From Natrinema sp. CBA1119 (lineage in GTDB: Archaea; Halobacteriota; Halobacteria; Halobacteriales; Natrialbaceae): DNA of 64,000 bases. Where the stretch lies: contig NZ_PDBS01000001.1 of NCBI RefSeq assembly GCF_002572525.1, forward strand, positions 744,001 through 808,000, in the 5' to 3' direction. Below are positions 35,710 to 44,551 of this stretch, piece by piece. Each line of letters opens with the position of its first letter. Within the stretch, counting starts at the first letter, position 1. A program made the position numbers and the translations under genes. Below the pieces are notes generated by a model. The model was not told where the DNA came from, searched no databases, and saw nothing but the letters and a program-made list of their open reading frames with translations.

Positions 35710-37401
35710 CTATTCGCCGAACATCGAATTGAAGAACTTCCGTTCCGCCGTTCGGAGGTGCTGGTTGAAGGTGGCGGGCGCGATGCCGAGGCGCTCGGCA
35801 ATCTCCTCGCCGGTGCTGCCCCGCGGCCAGTCGAAATAGCCCGCGAAGTAGGCCGTCTCGAGGGCCGCCCGCTGTTTCTCGGTCAGTTCGTCCTCGAGGA
35901 CGGACGACGAGCCGCTGTCGCTGCGCTCGCTGCGTTCGGTGGTCCGCTGTGCGAGATAGGTGACGTCGTCGCGCTGGGTCCTGATGAGTTCGATCATCTG
36001 GCGGGTGTCCCGGCCGCGCGGAAGTTCGACGACGAACCGGAACTCCCCGTCGGCGATCGTCGCCTCAGCGACGCGGCCGCCGTGGGTGGCGATCGTCTCG
36101 AACAGGCTGACGGCGGCGGGTGCGACGAGTTCGAACTCGAACTCGTCGCGTCGGGCCGCGAGCAACCGAACGTCGCGGATGCCGTCGGTCCGGTCGGTGG
36201 CCTCGAGAAACGCTTCCTGGGAGACGCCGTGTGCCGAGCCGTAGGCCAGGAGCGTCTCGTCGCTGCCGACCAGTTGCTCGAACTCGATCGTGCACGACTC
36301 GGTCGTCGAGAGTTCGATCAGTTCCTCGGCCATCGCCTCGACGCGGAACTCGAGTTCGATGACGGCGTCGCTGACGAGTGCGTCCCGGCGTTCGATCGCG
36401 GTGATCGCGTGGGCGATGACGTCGCCGATCCGGCCGAGAACGTCGGTTTCGGGCCCCTCGAACGATCGCGGTGACGACGAGTAAACGTTCAACACGCCGT
36501 AGACGAGATCCTCGTGGGTGATCGGAATCGCGACCGACGATCGGTAGTCGCGGGCGCGTGCCGCCTCCCGCCACGGTCCGAACTCGGGATCCGCGCCGGC
36601 GTCGTTCATCACCTGAACCTCCCCGGTTCGGATCGCTGTTCCCGCCGGCCCCCGTCCGCTCTCGTCGTCCTCGTCGACGGTGACGTCGATCTCCTCGAGG
36701 TATCCGTCCTCGACGCCGGCCGCCGCGTTCGGGACGACGCGGTCGCTGCCGGGGTTGACGCTGCCGATCCACGCGAATCGATAGGCGTCGGACTCGGCGA
36801 GTCGGTCACAGACCTCCTGTTCGAGTTCCGCGCGCGTCTCGGTCGTGATCACCGCGTGGGTGATGTCGTGGCCGATCCGGTTGAGCCGGTTGAGCGCTTC
36901 GAGTTGCTCGCGCTGCTGGCGGCGTTCGCGCTGCTGGCGGGCGCGCTCGATCGCGTGGTGGATCGTTCGCACCAGGAGTTCACTGGTCACCTCGTCTTTG
37001 ACGAGGAAGTCCTGGGCACCGCGCTGGATCGCCTCCACGCCGACCTGCTGGTCCCGGACGCCGGTCAGGACGACGATCGGCGTCTCTCCCGCCTCCTCGT
37101 GGACCGTCTCGAGGGTGTCGAGCCCCTCGCTATCGGGGAGGTTCAGGTCGAGCAGGACGATATCGGTGGACGCCGATTCGATCGTCTCAAGGCCCTCCTC
37201 GAGACGGGTTTTTCGGGTGATCTCGGGCGTCTGACTTGCCGTCTCGGTGGGGCTGACCCGCTGGGCGAGTTCCTCGGTTCCGCGGAGCATCTCCTGTATG
37301 AGACGGGCGTCACCGGGGTTGTCCTCGATTAGGAGGATGTGAAGTGCGTCCTCGGGGTCCGCGCTCTCCGCATCGGCGGTCCGGGTGTTCGTCTCGGTCA
37401 T
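35710..37401 (-). CDS. Receiver-GAF-BAT-HTH_10 transcriptional regulator
   Basis: A 563-residue protein. An N-terminal receiver (about 20-150; phospho-acceptor D85 in LLDLNLPD, conserved LTGVR and VKDE) is joined by a coiled-coil linker (QQRERRQQREQLEALNRLN) to a GAF domain (180-340). Then come the haloarchaeal bacterio-opsin-activator output region (about 350-500) and a C-terminal HTH_10 (510-560; LTEKQRAALETAYFAGYFDWPR). A phosphorylation-controlled transcription factor. The gene follows a stand-alone receiver and a degenerate kinase, overlapping the former by one base. Confidence 0.88.
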   Translation of the reverse strand: MTETNTRTADAESADPEDALHILLIEDNPGDARLIQEMLRGTEELAQRVSPTETASQTPEITRKTRLEEGLETIESASTDIVLLDLNLPDSEGLDTLETVHEEAGETPIVVLTGVRDQQVGVEAIQRGAQDFLVKDEVTSELLVRTIHHAIERARQQRERRQQREQLEALNRLNRIGHDITHAVITTETRAELEQEVCDRLAESDAYRFAWIGSVNPGSDRVVPNAAAGVEDGYLEEIDVTVDEDDESGRGPAGTAIRTGEVQVMNDAGADPEFGPWREAARARDYRSSVAIPITHEDLVYGVLNVYSSSPRSFEGPETDVLGRIGDVIAHAITAIERRDALVSDAVIELEFRVEAMAEELIELSTTESCTIEFEQLVGSDETLLAYGSAHGVSQEAFLEATDRTDGIRDVRLLAARRDEFEFELVAPAAVSLFETIATHGGRVAEATIADGEFRFVVELPRGRDTRQMIELIRTQRDDVTYLAQRTTERSERSDSGSSSVLEDELTEKQRAALETAYFAGYFDWPRGSTGEEIAERLGIAPATFNQHLRTAERKFFNSMFGE

Positions 37402-37862
37402 CAGTTGTCGACCTCCGGTGGGAGTCGGACGACCGAGAACCAGAACTTCTCGAAGGCGCGGACCGTCTGAATGAATTCGTCCGGATCGACCGGTTTCGTG
37501 AGGTAGGCGTTGGCGTGGAGTTCGTAGGACTTGACGACATCCTCCTCCGCGCGCGAACTCGTCAGCACGATCACCGGGATCGATCGCAGCACTGGATCCT
37601 CCTTGAGTTCCTCCAGAACCTCTGCACCGCCCTTGCCGGGCAGATTGAGATCCAGGAGGATGAGGTCCGGGCGCGGTGCGTCGGCGTACTCGCCCTCCTG
37701 GGAGAGAAACGCCAGCGCTTCGATGCCGTCGGAGACGACGTGGAGGTCGTTCTCGATCCGACCCTGTTTGAACGCCTCCTTGGTCAGCCGGACGTCGCCG
37801 GGATTGTCCTCGACCAACAGGATCTGTGCCGGCTCGGACCCGGGTCGCTCTGGCTTACTCAT
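37401..37862 (-). CDS. Single-domain response regulator
   Basis: A 153-residue receiver of the Rcp1-like type common in haloarchaea. The acidic pocket is VEDNP, the phospho-Asp is D71 ([11 protein letters not shown]), followed by LTSS and the conserved Lys in YLTKPVD. There is no output domain. It overlaps the degenerate kinase gene upstream and touches the receiver-GAF-HTH gene downstream, so the three form one transcription unit. Confidence 0.88.
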   Translation of the reverse strand: MSKPERPGSEPAQILLVEDNPGDVRLTKEAFKQGRIENDLHVVSDGIEALAFLSQEGEYADAPRPDLILLDLNLPGKGGAEVLEELKEDPVLRSIPVIVLTSSRAEEDVVKSYELHANAYLTKPVDPDEFIQTVRAFEKFWFSVVRLPPEVDN

Positions 37863-38448
37863 CGGTCACTGGTTCCGTCGTCGAATCGGTCTCGGTGTCG
37901 GCCTCGCTGGCCGGCGCGCGTTCCACCGCGTCGTCCGCGTCGGGCACCGTCGGCAGCTCGATCGTAAACGTCGAGCCCGGCCTCACGCTGTTCGGCCGGA
38001 CGCCGTGGCGCTCGGTGATTCGCTGACAGAGCGCGAGTCCGATATCGGTGCCGTCGTACTCCTCGCGACTGAGGTGTCGATCGAACACCTGAAAGATGCG
38101 ATCCGTGTCGCTCGAGTCGATCCCCCGACCGTGAACTGAACCCCTCCATATAGCCCCAGTATTCTCGTCGAATACGGATATACGTGGGGCTCTATCGCCA
38201 GAATATGTAATCGAGTTATCGAGTAGGTTCTGGAACAGCTGGCGGAGCTGTCCAGGATCACCGTAGACCCGCAGCAGCGAGTCGACGCTGATCTCGGCGT
38301 CGGCCTCGTTGATCCGTACCTCGAGGTCGTCGGCCAGCAGCCCGTCGAGATCGGTCGACTCGAGGGCCCGCTGACCGAGTTCCGCGAGGGGGGCCTGCCG
38401 GCAGACGGGGGAACGGAGAACATCTGCTGTAGAATCGGAAACAACCAT
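37855..38448 (-). pseudogene. Degenerate histidine kinase, HATPase part only
   Basis: A 197-residue frame containing the end of a haloarchaeal histidine kinase. The N box is intact (YGDPGQLRQLFQNLLDNSITYSG), but the DxGxG box has decayed (VHGRGID where DEGIGID is expected), and GTGIGLAL appears as GTDIGLAL. The block normally GGEIWVDSEPGEGSTF is replaced by VRPNSVRPGSTF. PAS, dimerisation and phospho-His regions are absent. The frame is still open, so it may make a protein, but it should not phosphorylate the receivers next to it. It overlaps the receiver gene by 8 bases. Confidence 0.7.
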
Positions 38449-38586
38449 GTACGATCAACACACGGGCAGACGGTGTAAACCTAGCGCTGAAACTCATCTC
38501 GAGTCGTTTTCTCACGTTTTAGTGAAATCCGTATAGATGATCGATAGCCGTCGGTCTCCGCAGTCGGCACTCGCCGGTTCCCGCGG

Positions 38587-40836
38587 TCAGTCGACGAACG
38601 TCGACAGCCGGACCGTCCGGCCGTCGCGCAACGACCGCCGGATCCGGGCGCGGTCCCAACCCAGCGGCGAGATGACGCTCTCGCAGGCCCGCACGAGCAG
38701 CGTCGCGTAGTAGTCGGCGTCGTACTCCGAGGGCTCCTCGAGCGCGAGTCGGACGCGCTCGGGGCCGCGCGAATCGTCGTCCGCGACGACGTACTCGACC
38801 GACTGGCCGGGGTGGCGATCGATCCCGCGGCGGTCGTACCGCTCGAGCGCAGCCACGGTGTGGGTCCGTCGGTCGTAGTCGGTGAGGGACTTCGAGACGC
38901 GGTTCGTGATCGCGAGCGCCGCCGGATCGACGCGTCCCTCCCGAAGTTCGTTCAATCGTCGGCCGAGCACGTCACAGACTGCCTCGGGATCGCGCTCGCG
39001 GTCGAGCGCCTCGACGAACGCGCGCTGCCCGTCCGCGACGACCGCCGACGTACTCCGCTGGCGCAGTTCGATCCCGCGGAATTTGTACTCGCCGCTCGTT
39101 CGCTTGCCGAAGTATTTCGTCAACGCGCCCGCGGACGCACCTCGTGCGCGTGTCCTCGTCCCCTCACCAGCACGCGTCGAATCGGGGCTGGACCCCTCGC
39201 CGGAGCCGACGCCCCCGATCGAGTCGCGCAACGGCACGAAACACACCCACTCGTAACTGCCGTCGTGCTCGAGGGGGATCCCGGTCGTCTCGGAAACCGT
39301 GCCAATCACGGCCTCGAGCGGCTCCGGCTCGTCGACCCGCGGCGTCACCCAGAGGCTGTCGACGATGCCGTGGACGATCCGCCAGCCCGCGTCCTCGAGC
39401 CGGCGTTTGGCAGTCAGGGCGATCTCCCGAGCGTAGGCGTTGATCGCCTCGTGGCACTCGATCCGACCGAACTTGGCGTTTCGGTAGCCCTGATAGCCGA
39501 AACAGGAGACGAGGACCCACTTAATCGCGCCCGACTCGGCCCGGAGTCGCGCGGCCTCCTCCTCGGGGAGATCGGTCTCGAGTCGCCGCTTGCTCTCGGC
39601 TCGGTCGGCAATCAGGGGCTCGAGGACGGCGGGGAGAAATCCGTCGGTCTCGCAGATCTCGTACTCGAGTTCGGGAACGCGATGCGTCCCGTCGGCGGAC
39701 TCGTCGGTCGCAGCCGTCCCGTCGGCGGCCCCGCAGTCACAGCCGACCGTCTCTGGACTGACGTTGTGCTCGCAGATGATTCGCGGATACAGCGACGCGA
39801 AGTCGATCTCGTGGACGTTCTCGTGGAAGCCGACCTCAGGAGCGAACGTGAAGCCGCCGCGGTCGGCCGCGTGCAGCGTCTCGACGTCGGTAAAGCGCTC
39901 GGGTTCCCACTTGTTCCACGGCGCGAGCACGTCCCGCTTTTGCCGGGCCAGCCGGACCTGTCTCGAGGTCAATAACGTGCCGATGCTTCCCCACGCGGCT
40001 TCCTGTAGCGGGCGACCCGTCCGCTCGACCATGTAGCGGATCCCCGCCAGCCCCGACTGGTGCCAGAGGAAGCTGTTCGACGTATCAACGATCGCCCGCC
40101 CCGGAATCCGGTACCGCGCGGGCGAGTGACCCACTTTCCCGTAGCTCGCGTACGTGTTCTCGCCCGCGAGCGCGGTCCACCCCGGTAGCCGTCCGAGGTG
40201 AACGTCCGCGAGCCCCAGCGCCTCGGCATGGCGCTCGAGCAGCGGAATCAAATCGGCGTGGTTCACGACGAGGACGTCGGGGTCTCGCTGCTCGAGGCGG
40301 CGCTGGCACGTCCGTAGCGCGCGCGTCGCATCGCCGTCGACGGACTCGCCCCCGACTTCCAGCGCCGACACGTCGTCGTCGGCCAGCGCGGCCTCGTCGA
40401 GGGCGAGTCGGAGCGTCCGCAAGTCGCGCGTCGGCGTCGGATCGAGCCCGCGGTCGAGGCAATAGCGAAACCCCGGCGCGAGGTCCACGTCGAACAGCCG
40501 AACTGCGCCGGGGGCGTGGGCCTCGCGCGCGTGGACGCCCCGAATTTCGCGGGCCAGCGTCCGGACCTCGCCGACGCGCTCGAGGTCGGCTCGCAGGACC
40601 CGACTTCGCTCGCCCGCGTGGGCCTCGTGGAGGCTCGTCGGCCGCCGCTCGGAATGGGTCGCGACGACTTTGGGATCCGCCTCGAGACGCTCTCGCAGGT
40701 CCGCGAGCGCGTCGTTCGGACCGGAGGCGAACACCGACGGGGCGTAGTCCTCGACAACCGCGGGCTCGGCACCCGACTCGGTCAGGGTCCACTCGCGGAC
40801 GATGCCGTCCTCAAACTCGACGGTGTAGGGGCTCAT
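38587..40836 (-). CDS. Family B DNA polymerase, PolB2-like
   Basis: A 749-residue divergent family B polymerase. Motif A is intact (DFASLYPRII, D345), and motif B is KWVLVSCFGYQGYRNAKFG near 439-457. Motif C reads HGIVDSLW at 489-496, where YGDTDS is expected, so the first Asp is replaced by Ile while the second (D493) is kept. Exonuclease motif I is DVD rather than DIE, suggesting weak or absent proofreading. A Ser/Gly/Arg-rich insert lies at about 540-570. It ends a three-gene operon with overlapping start and stop codons. PolB2 proteins are thought to be non-replicative; translesion or repair use is inference. Confidence 0.88.
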   Translation of the reverse strand: MSPYTVEFEDGIVREWTLTESGAEPAVVEDYAPSVFASGPNDALADLRERLEADPKVVATHSERRPTSLHEAHAGERSRVLRADLERVGEVRTLAREIRGVHAREAHAPGAVRLFDVDLAPGFRYCLDRGLDPTPTRDLRTLRLALDEAALADDDVSALEVGGESVDGDATRALRTCQRRLEQRDPDVLVVNHADLIPLLERHAEALGLADVHLGRLPGWTALAGENTYASYGKVGHSPARYRIPGRAIVDTSNSFLWHQSGLAGIRYMVERTGRPLQEAAWGSIGTLLTSRQVRLARQKRDVLAPWNKWEPERFTDVETLHAADRGGFTFAPEVGFHENVHEIDFASLYPRIICEHNVSPETVGCDCGAADGTAATDESADGTHRVPELEYEICETDGFLPAVLEPLIADRAESKRRLETDLPEEEAARLRAESGAIKWVLVSCFGYQGYRNAKFGRIECHEAINAYAREIALTAKRRLEDAGWRIVHGIVDSLWVTPRVDEPEPLEAVIGTVSETTGIPLEHDGSYEWVCFVPLRDSIGGVGSGEGSSPDSTRAGEGTRTRARGASAGALTKYFGKRTSGEYKFRGIELRQRSTSAVVADGQRAFVEALDRERDPEAVCDVLGRRLNELREGRVDPAALAITNRVSKSLTDYDRRTHTVAALERYDRRGIDRHPGQSVEYVVADDDSRGPERVRLALEEPSEYDADYYATLLVRACESVISPLGWDRARIRRSLRDGRTVRLSTFVD

Positions 40837-41147
40837 TCGTCGGATTCCCCGGTGGCATCACGCGCTCGTGGCTCGCGAGGGTCGCGATCCGGCTCGTCCT
40901 CGAGCGCCGCGAGCTCCTCGCGCAACCGACGCAGTTCGGCCTCGTGGGCGAGCAACAGCGACAGGACGAACGCCCGCTCGGGCTCGGGCGGGTTGGCGTA
41001 CCCCGCCGCGTCGGCGAACGCCCGGGCCCGGTCGAACAGCCGGTCGAAGTCCCCCTGGTGCTCCCGGCGCAGCGCGCGGCCCATCGGCTCCCACTCCGAC
41101 TCGAGTCGCCGGAGCGCGTCGCGGTAGGTCGGGTTCGTTCGCCCCAT
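40833..41147 (-). CDS. Small helical protein of the PolB2 operon
   Basis: A 104-residue, highly charged and largely helical protein (MGRTNPTYRDALRRLESEWE; FVLSLLLAHEAELRRLREELA is coiled-coil-like). Its start overlaps the stop of the RecA-like gene (TGATG) and its stop overlaps the start of the polymerase (ATGA). It has no known domain. The tight coupling suggests a bridging subunit between the RecA-like protein and the polymerase. Function unknown. Confidence 0.75.
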   Translation of the reverse strand: MGRTNPTYRDALRRLESEWEPMGRALRREHQGDFDRLFDRARAFADAAGYANPPEPERAFVLSLLLAHEAELRRLREELAALEDEPDRDPREPRARDATGESDE

Positions 41148-41854
41148 CAGGGACTCACCTCGAGCAGCCCCCGATCGTGGGCGGCGACGACGGGGTCGAT
41201 CGCGTCGACGGCACCACAAAGTTCGACCCAGTAGGGGATCGTCGTCTGCCAGACGTCGCCGTGCCAGTAGCCCGCCGTCGCACTCGCCGCGTTCGAACCG
41301 TCGCCCGCGGCCTCGAGTCGGAGCCCTTCGCGCGTGCGCGTACACTCGAGTTCCGTGTCGGCGTAGTCGGCGACCGTCTCCGAGGCGGCGGCACCGTCGC
41401 GATCGCTCCCGTGGCCGGCGCTCGTCAGGAGCACCGGGCAGTCGAGAACGGCCCCGAGTTCGGAGAGGATCTCGAGGGTCGCGGCCAGCAGGTCCTCGCG
41501 CTCCCACGCCGCGAGGTCATCGTCCCGGTAGAGGGCGGCGACGTTCGGCGCGACGAGCAACTCGGTCGTCGGCGCCGCCCGCCGCGCGACGGTCCGCACC
41601 AGCGAGTGGTGCTGGTAGGCGGTAAACGCCCGCGCGACACGCAGCCCATCGAGGACGCGCGGACTCGACGCGGCGTCGTACAGTGCGTGGGTCGAGGCCG
41701 CGTTTCGCGCGTCGATCCAGTAGGCCCGCCCGGGGCGGTCGCCGCCAGTCGCGCCGTCGGCCAGCTGATCGCAGACCAGTCGGTGAACGATCCCCGACCG
41801 CGGTGACGGAACCTGTAACAGCGTTACGCCGGGCTCGAGTTCGAGTCGGTGCAT
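41147..41854 (-). CDS. RecA/RadA-like protein lacking Walker A
   Basis: A 235-residue protein with a RecA-fold look: LEPGVTLLQVPSPRSGIVHRL where the P-loop should be, and GLRVARAFTAYQHHSLVRTV, which matches the RadA/RadB block VARAxxxxHQ. The GKT/GKS of Walker A is missing, so ATP binding is unlikely. Start at 41854 (MHRLELEPG) because a TATA-like TTATGG sits 25-30 bases upstream; the ATG at 41881 would lie within that element. First gene of the operon with the helical protein and PolB2. It recalls the inactive RecA-like ImuA of bacterial mutagenesis cassettes; that parallel is inferred. Confidence 0.75.
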   Translation of the reverse strand: MHRLELEPGVTLLQVPSPRSGIVHRLVCDQLADGATGGDRPGRAYWIDARNAASTHALYDAASSPRVLDGLRVARAFTAYQHHSLVRTVARRAAPTTELLVAPNVAALYRDDDLAAWEREDLLAATLEILSELGAVLDCPVLLTSAGHGSDRDGAAASETVADYADTELECTRTREGLRLEAAGDGSNAASATAGYWHGDVWQTTIPYWVELCGAVDAIDPVVAAHDRGLLEVSP

Positions 41855-41878
41855 ACGTGCAGCCTCGAGCGAGCGCCC

Positions 41879-41916
41879 CATAAGCGGCGGAACACCGTTT
41901 CCGATAGTTCCGATAC
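41879..41916 (-). promoter_or_regulatory. Promoter and tandem operator of the PolB2 operon
   Basis: Read toward the gene: two direct 9-bp units GTATCGGAA CTATCGGAA (41916 down to 41899), a 15-base gap, then TTATGG (41883 to 41878) as TATA, and the ATG at 41854 about 29 bases after the TATA start. The same layout occurs before the orc gene at 43209-43226. It overlaps the BRE/TATA upstream region, where a repressor or an activator could act. Confidence 0.6.
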
Positions 41917-41969
41917 TCCGTCGACTGCCCCAAACGGCGGCGTTCGGGCTGCTCGAGGGAAGGTTCAGT

Positions 41970-41990
41970 TTCCGTTACGATTTCCGAAAC
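41970..41990. promoter_or_regulatory. Third, spaced copy of the 9-bp element
   Basis: TTCCGTTAC at 41970-41978 and TTCCGAAAC at 41982-41990 (plus strand), separated by three bases rather than directly joined. The second half-site is identical to those at the orc promoter. It lies between the orc 3' end and the PolB2-operon promoter, about 55 bases upstream of the tandem operator. Confidence 0.4.
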
Positions 41991-42131
41991 CGCTCAGATA
42001 CCTCGTCGGGAGCGATCCCCGTGAGTGGCGCTTTGGACTGCTGACACCGAATCGGCCGCCGTCGACCTGCGATCGGTCCACCTCTGTCGGTCGTTCACCG
42101 CCGTCTACTCGTCGTCGTTCATCCGTACCCG

Positions 42132-43163
42132 TCACTCGTCGTTCTCGTCGTCCTCAGTATCCTCATCGACGAGCCGATAGGTCCGGCCCCGGCGCTTGCC
42201 GACGGCCTCGACCAGATCGTAGTGGACCATCTTCGTCAGGTAGTTCCGCAGGGTGCGGTTCGTCTTCGGCTCGTCGACCCGGCGCTCATACTCCTCGTAT
42301 AGGTCACCGGGCTCGATCTCGCCCGCGTCAGCGATCACGTCGTAGAGCACCCGCTGATGTTCGATCAGCCCCTCGACGGTCTTCCGGCGGATCGCCGTCC
42401 GCGCATCCGGGATCGCCGCCTCGAGCGCGTCATCGGTGATCGACGCCAGGCCCTGGCGCTCCGCGCGGCGGGCAGCCGATCGCAACACGCCGATCCCAAC
42501 GCGGGCGTCGCCCGAGGCGGCGTCGGCGACCGTCCGTAGCTGGGAGTCGGTCACCACGCCCGGCTCGAGGGCCTTCTCGGCTCGTTCGGCGAGGATCGCC
42601 GCGAGTTCGTCGGTGCCGTACCGGTCGAAGCGGACCCGAGTACCGGCGTGAAACCGCGAGCGCACCCGATCGTCGAAGCTCGCGAACAGTTCCTCCTCGC
42701 GGTTGGCGATCAACACGGGCGAGACGTGGCCCAATCGGTGGAGATCGTACAACGCGGCCGTCTCCTCTAACTGGTCGACCTCGTCCAGAATAACGACGAT
42801 CGGCTCGTCGTCGGTCCGAGAGAGCCGCTCGAACAGCTCGTCTTTCGGCGTCGAGCGGTGGACGTCGACGGCTCGATCGACCCCCTCGAGGATCCGGTAG
42901 AGGACTCGAAACCGCGTATACTCCTGCCAGCAGTTGACGTAGGCGACCCGCACCGCCGGCTCCTGTTCGCGCAACTGGGCCAGCGTGTACCGGGCGATAC
43001 AGGTCTTGCCGACGCCCGTCGGCCCGAAGAGGAAGGCCGGATCCGGTCGGCCGTCGGACAGCAGCGGCTCGAGGGTTTCCGAGAGGAGGTTCACCTCGTC
43101 GTGGCGGTGGACCACCTCGCTCGGCACGAAATCCTCGCGCAGGACGCGGCCGTCGACGATCAC
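42132..43163 (-). CDS. Orc1/Cdc6 family AAA+ protein
   Basis: A 343-residue AAA+ ATPase: Walker A GPTGVGKT, Walker B VVILDEVDQL, sensor residues around RVRSRFHAG, and a C-terminal winged helix (LYEEYERRVDEPKTNRTLRNYLTKMV). Orc1/Cdc6 proteins mark replication origins and load MCM; haloarchaea carry many paralogs, some with regulatory or repair roles. Start at the GTG at 43163 (VIVDGRVLREDFVPSEVV), 31 bases after the start of a TATA sequence; the ATG at 43256 would lie upstream of the TATA. It is just upstream of the PolB2 operon on the same strand and shares its operator. Confidence 0.87.
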   Translation of the reverse strand: MIVDGRVLREDFVPSEVVHRHDEVNLLSETLEPLLSDGRPDPAFLFGPTGVGKTCIARYTLAQLREQEPAVRVAYVNCWQEYTRFRVLYRILEGVDRAVDVHRSTPKDELFERLSRTDDEPIVVILDEVDQLEETAALYDLHRLGHVSPVLIANREEELFASFDDRVRSRFHAGTRVRFDRYGTDELAAILAERAEKALEPGVVTDSQLRTVADAASGDARVGIGVLRSAARRAERQGLASITDDALEAAIPDARTAIRRKTVEGLIEHQRVLYDVIADAGEIEPGDLYEEYERRVDEPKTNRTLRNYLTKMVHYDLVEAVGKRRGRTYRLVDEDTEDDENDE

Positions 43164-43185
43164 AGCGAATCGGTTGGGTCTCGAG

Positions 43186-43230
43186 GATATTAAACGACGC
43201 CGGGCCGGTTCCGAAACTTCCGAAACCGGC
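43186..43230 (-). promoter_or_regulatory. Promoter and tandem operator of the orc gene
   Basis: Read toward the gene: GTTTCGGAA twice in perfect tandem (43226 down to 43209), a 14-base gap, TTTAATATC (43194 to 43186) as TATA, then GTG at 43163. The tandem is framed by a 7-bp inverted repeat (GCCGGTT at 43204-43210, AACCGGC at 43224-43230), so the site is also partly palindromic. It matches the PolB2-operon promoter in sequence and spacing. Confidence 0.65.
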
Positions 43231-44551
43231 CCCGATTCGGTATCGCAGTATATCATTTATAGCGAGGGGATCGCGTAAACGGTAGCACGCGTGGGAGCTG
43301 GCGGTACACTGCGGATACACCGCGTGTACGGGCCTGAATCAGCGGATTGTCGCCGCGTTGCCGTCCGTCCGTCACGAACTCGGCACCATCCTAAACGGTG
43401 CTGGGAACCTCGGCGCGTCACCCTGGTGGGCCGTCGTATCGGAAACAAAGCGAGTTCGTTCATCGATCGACACCGGAGTTTGCGGTCACCGGAATGGCGG
43501 TTGCCAAAGCGGCGGTCGTCGAAATCCGATACGTTCTCCGACGAACAGACAGACCGGTCACCGATGATACGGTGAGTCGACGAGTGGGAACGATCTCACG
43601 GTCGAAATGGTATCCGATCACTCCGAATGCTCGCGTTGCCAGATCGGGACGAGACGCGAGAGCGGAACGAACTGCGAGCCCGACGAGTGTCCACGCTATC
43701 GGTCGGTCGCGGGTAGGTATCCGAGAATAGAACGGGACCATCGCGAATCGCTTGGAGCCGAAACCGAGCCGGAACGAGCGATAACCGACTGATCAGCCGA
43801 TCGCGAACAGGTTGTTGATCGCGTATACCCCCGGTTTGTGGCCGTGAAAGTGCCGGGTTCTCGGGCACGGATACGGGGTCTCGACTGTGGATGCCTCGCA
43901 GTGAGACGATACTCGAGCGCGCCGCCGGCCAGTCGCGACGCCGTCCTCTGAAATCGACAGCCGTGTGAGGGGATGACTATCAGTCGACTGCGTCACTGCG
44001 ATCCGTTCTCGAGGAATGAAAACGAGAACGAATGTTCACCCGCACGAGACGGGAACCGTTCCTCGTGTTGAGCCCGAGTACCACCCTCGAGAGGTGGGAG
44101 TCGGTGACGCCGGCTCGAGGCGAATACTCACTGGACCATCGAACGCGAACGGCCGATATCGGGTTGGGGCAATCTCGGTCGGACGGAACACAGCATCCGT
44201 CTCGGAGACAGGCGCTCGAGCGCTCGGTTCGGTGCTCGGACGGACCGTTCCCGGAATCGACGAACCTGTTGCGGTCTCCTACCGGTCGTCCAGCTGTGAC
44301 TCGAGTCCAGTACTACCCGGTCTCTCACCATCGATGAACTTTATACAGCTATATCAAATCGCTCTGCTCGACCGTCACCCTCGGTCGAAGAGACCGGGAC
44401 GGCTAACGCGAGATTGGCCCGACGTGGCCGGCGTGAGGAAGCGTCGAAACGACTCGAGCTGACGATCAATGGGTCACTTCGCGGCGGGTGCTCGCGGGCG
44501 GCGATCGATACGGATCGCATACTAATGCCGTCAGTCGGCGGGGTCGTCCGT
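43231..44551. other. Gene-poor region upstream of orc
   Basis: About 1.3 kb with no convincing gene on either strand. Short open frames exist, for example on the minus strand at 43460-43741 and 43793-43996, but I see no known domain in them. A C run at 43828-43832 next to CGGTTTG is faintly like the G-string of origin recognition boxes, without the rest of the box. Being upstream of an orc gene, it could hold an origin, but no repeated box is visible. Confidence 0.4.

Noticed and set aside
43828-43838. C run next to CGGTTTG, like the G-string of an origin recognition box
   Set aside because: The remaining part of the box (the GAAAC-containing half) is not convincing, and it occurs only once.
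43793-43996. Minus-strand 67-codon frame ending GHKPGVYAINNLFAIG
   Set aside because: The end looks protein-like, but there is no start context, no homolog that I recognise and the rest is of unusual composition. Left unannotated.
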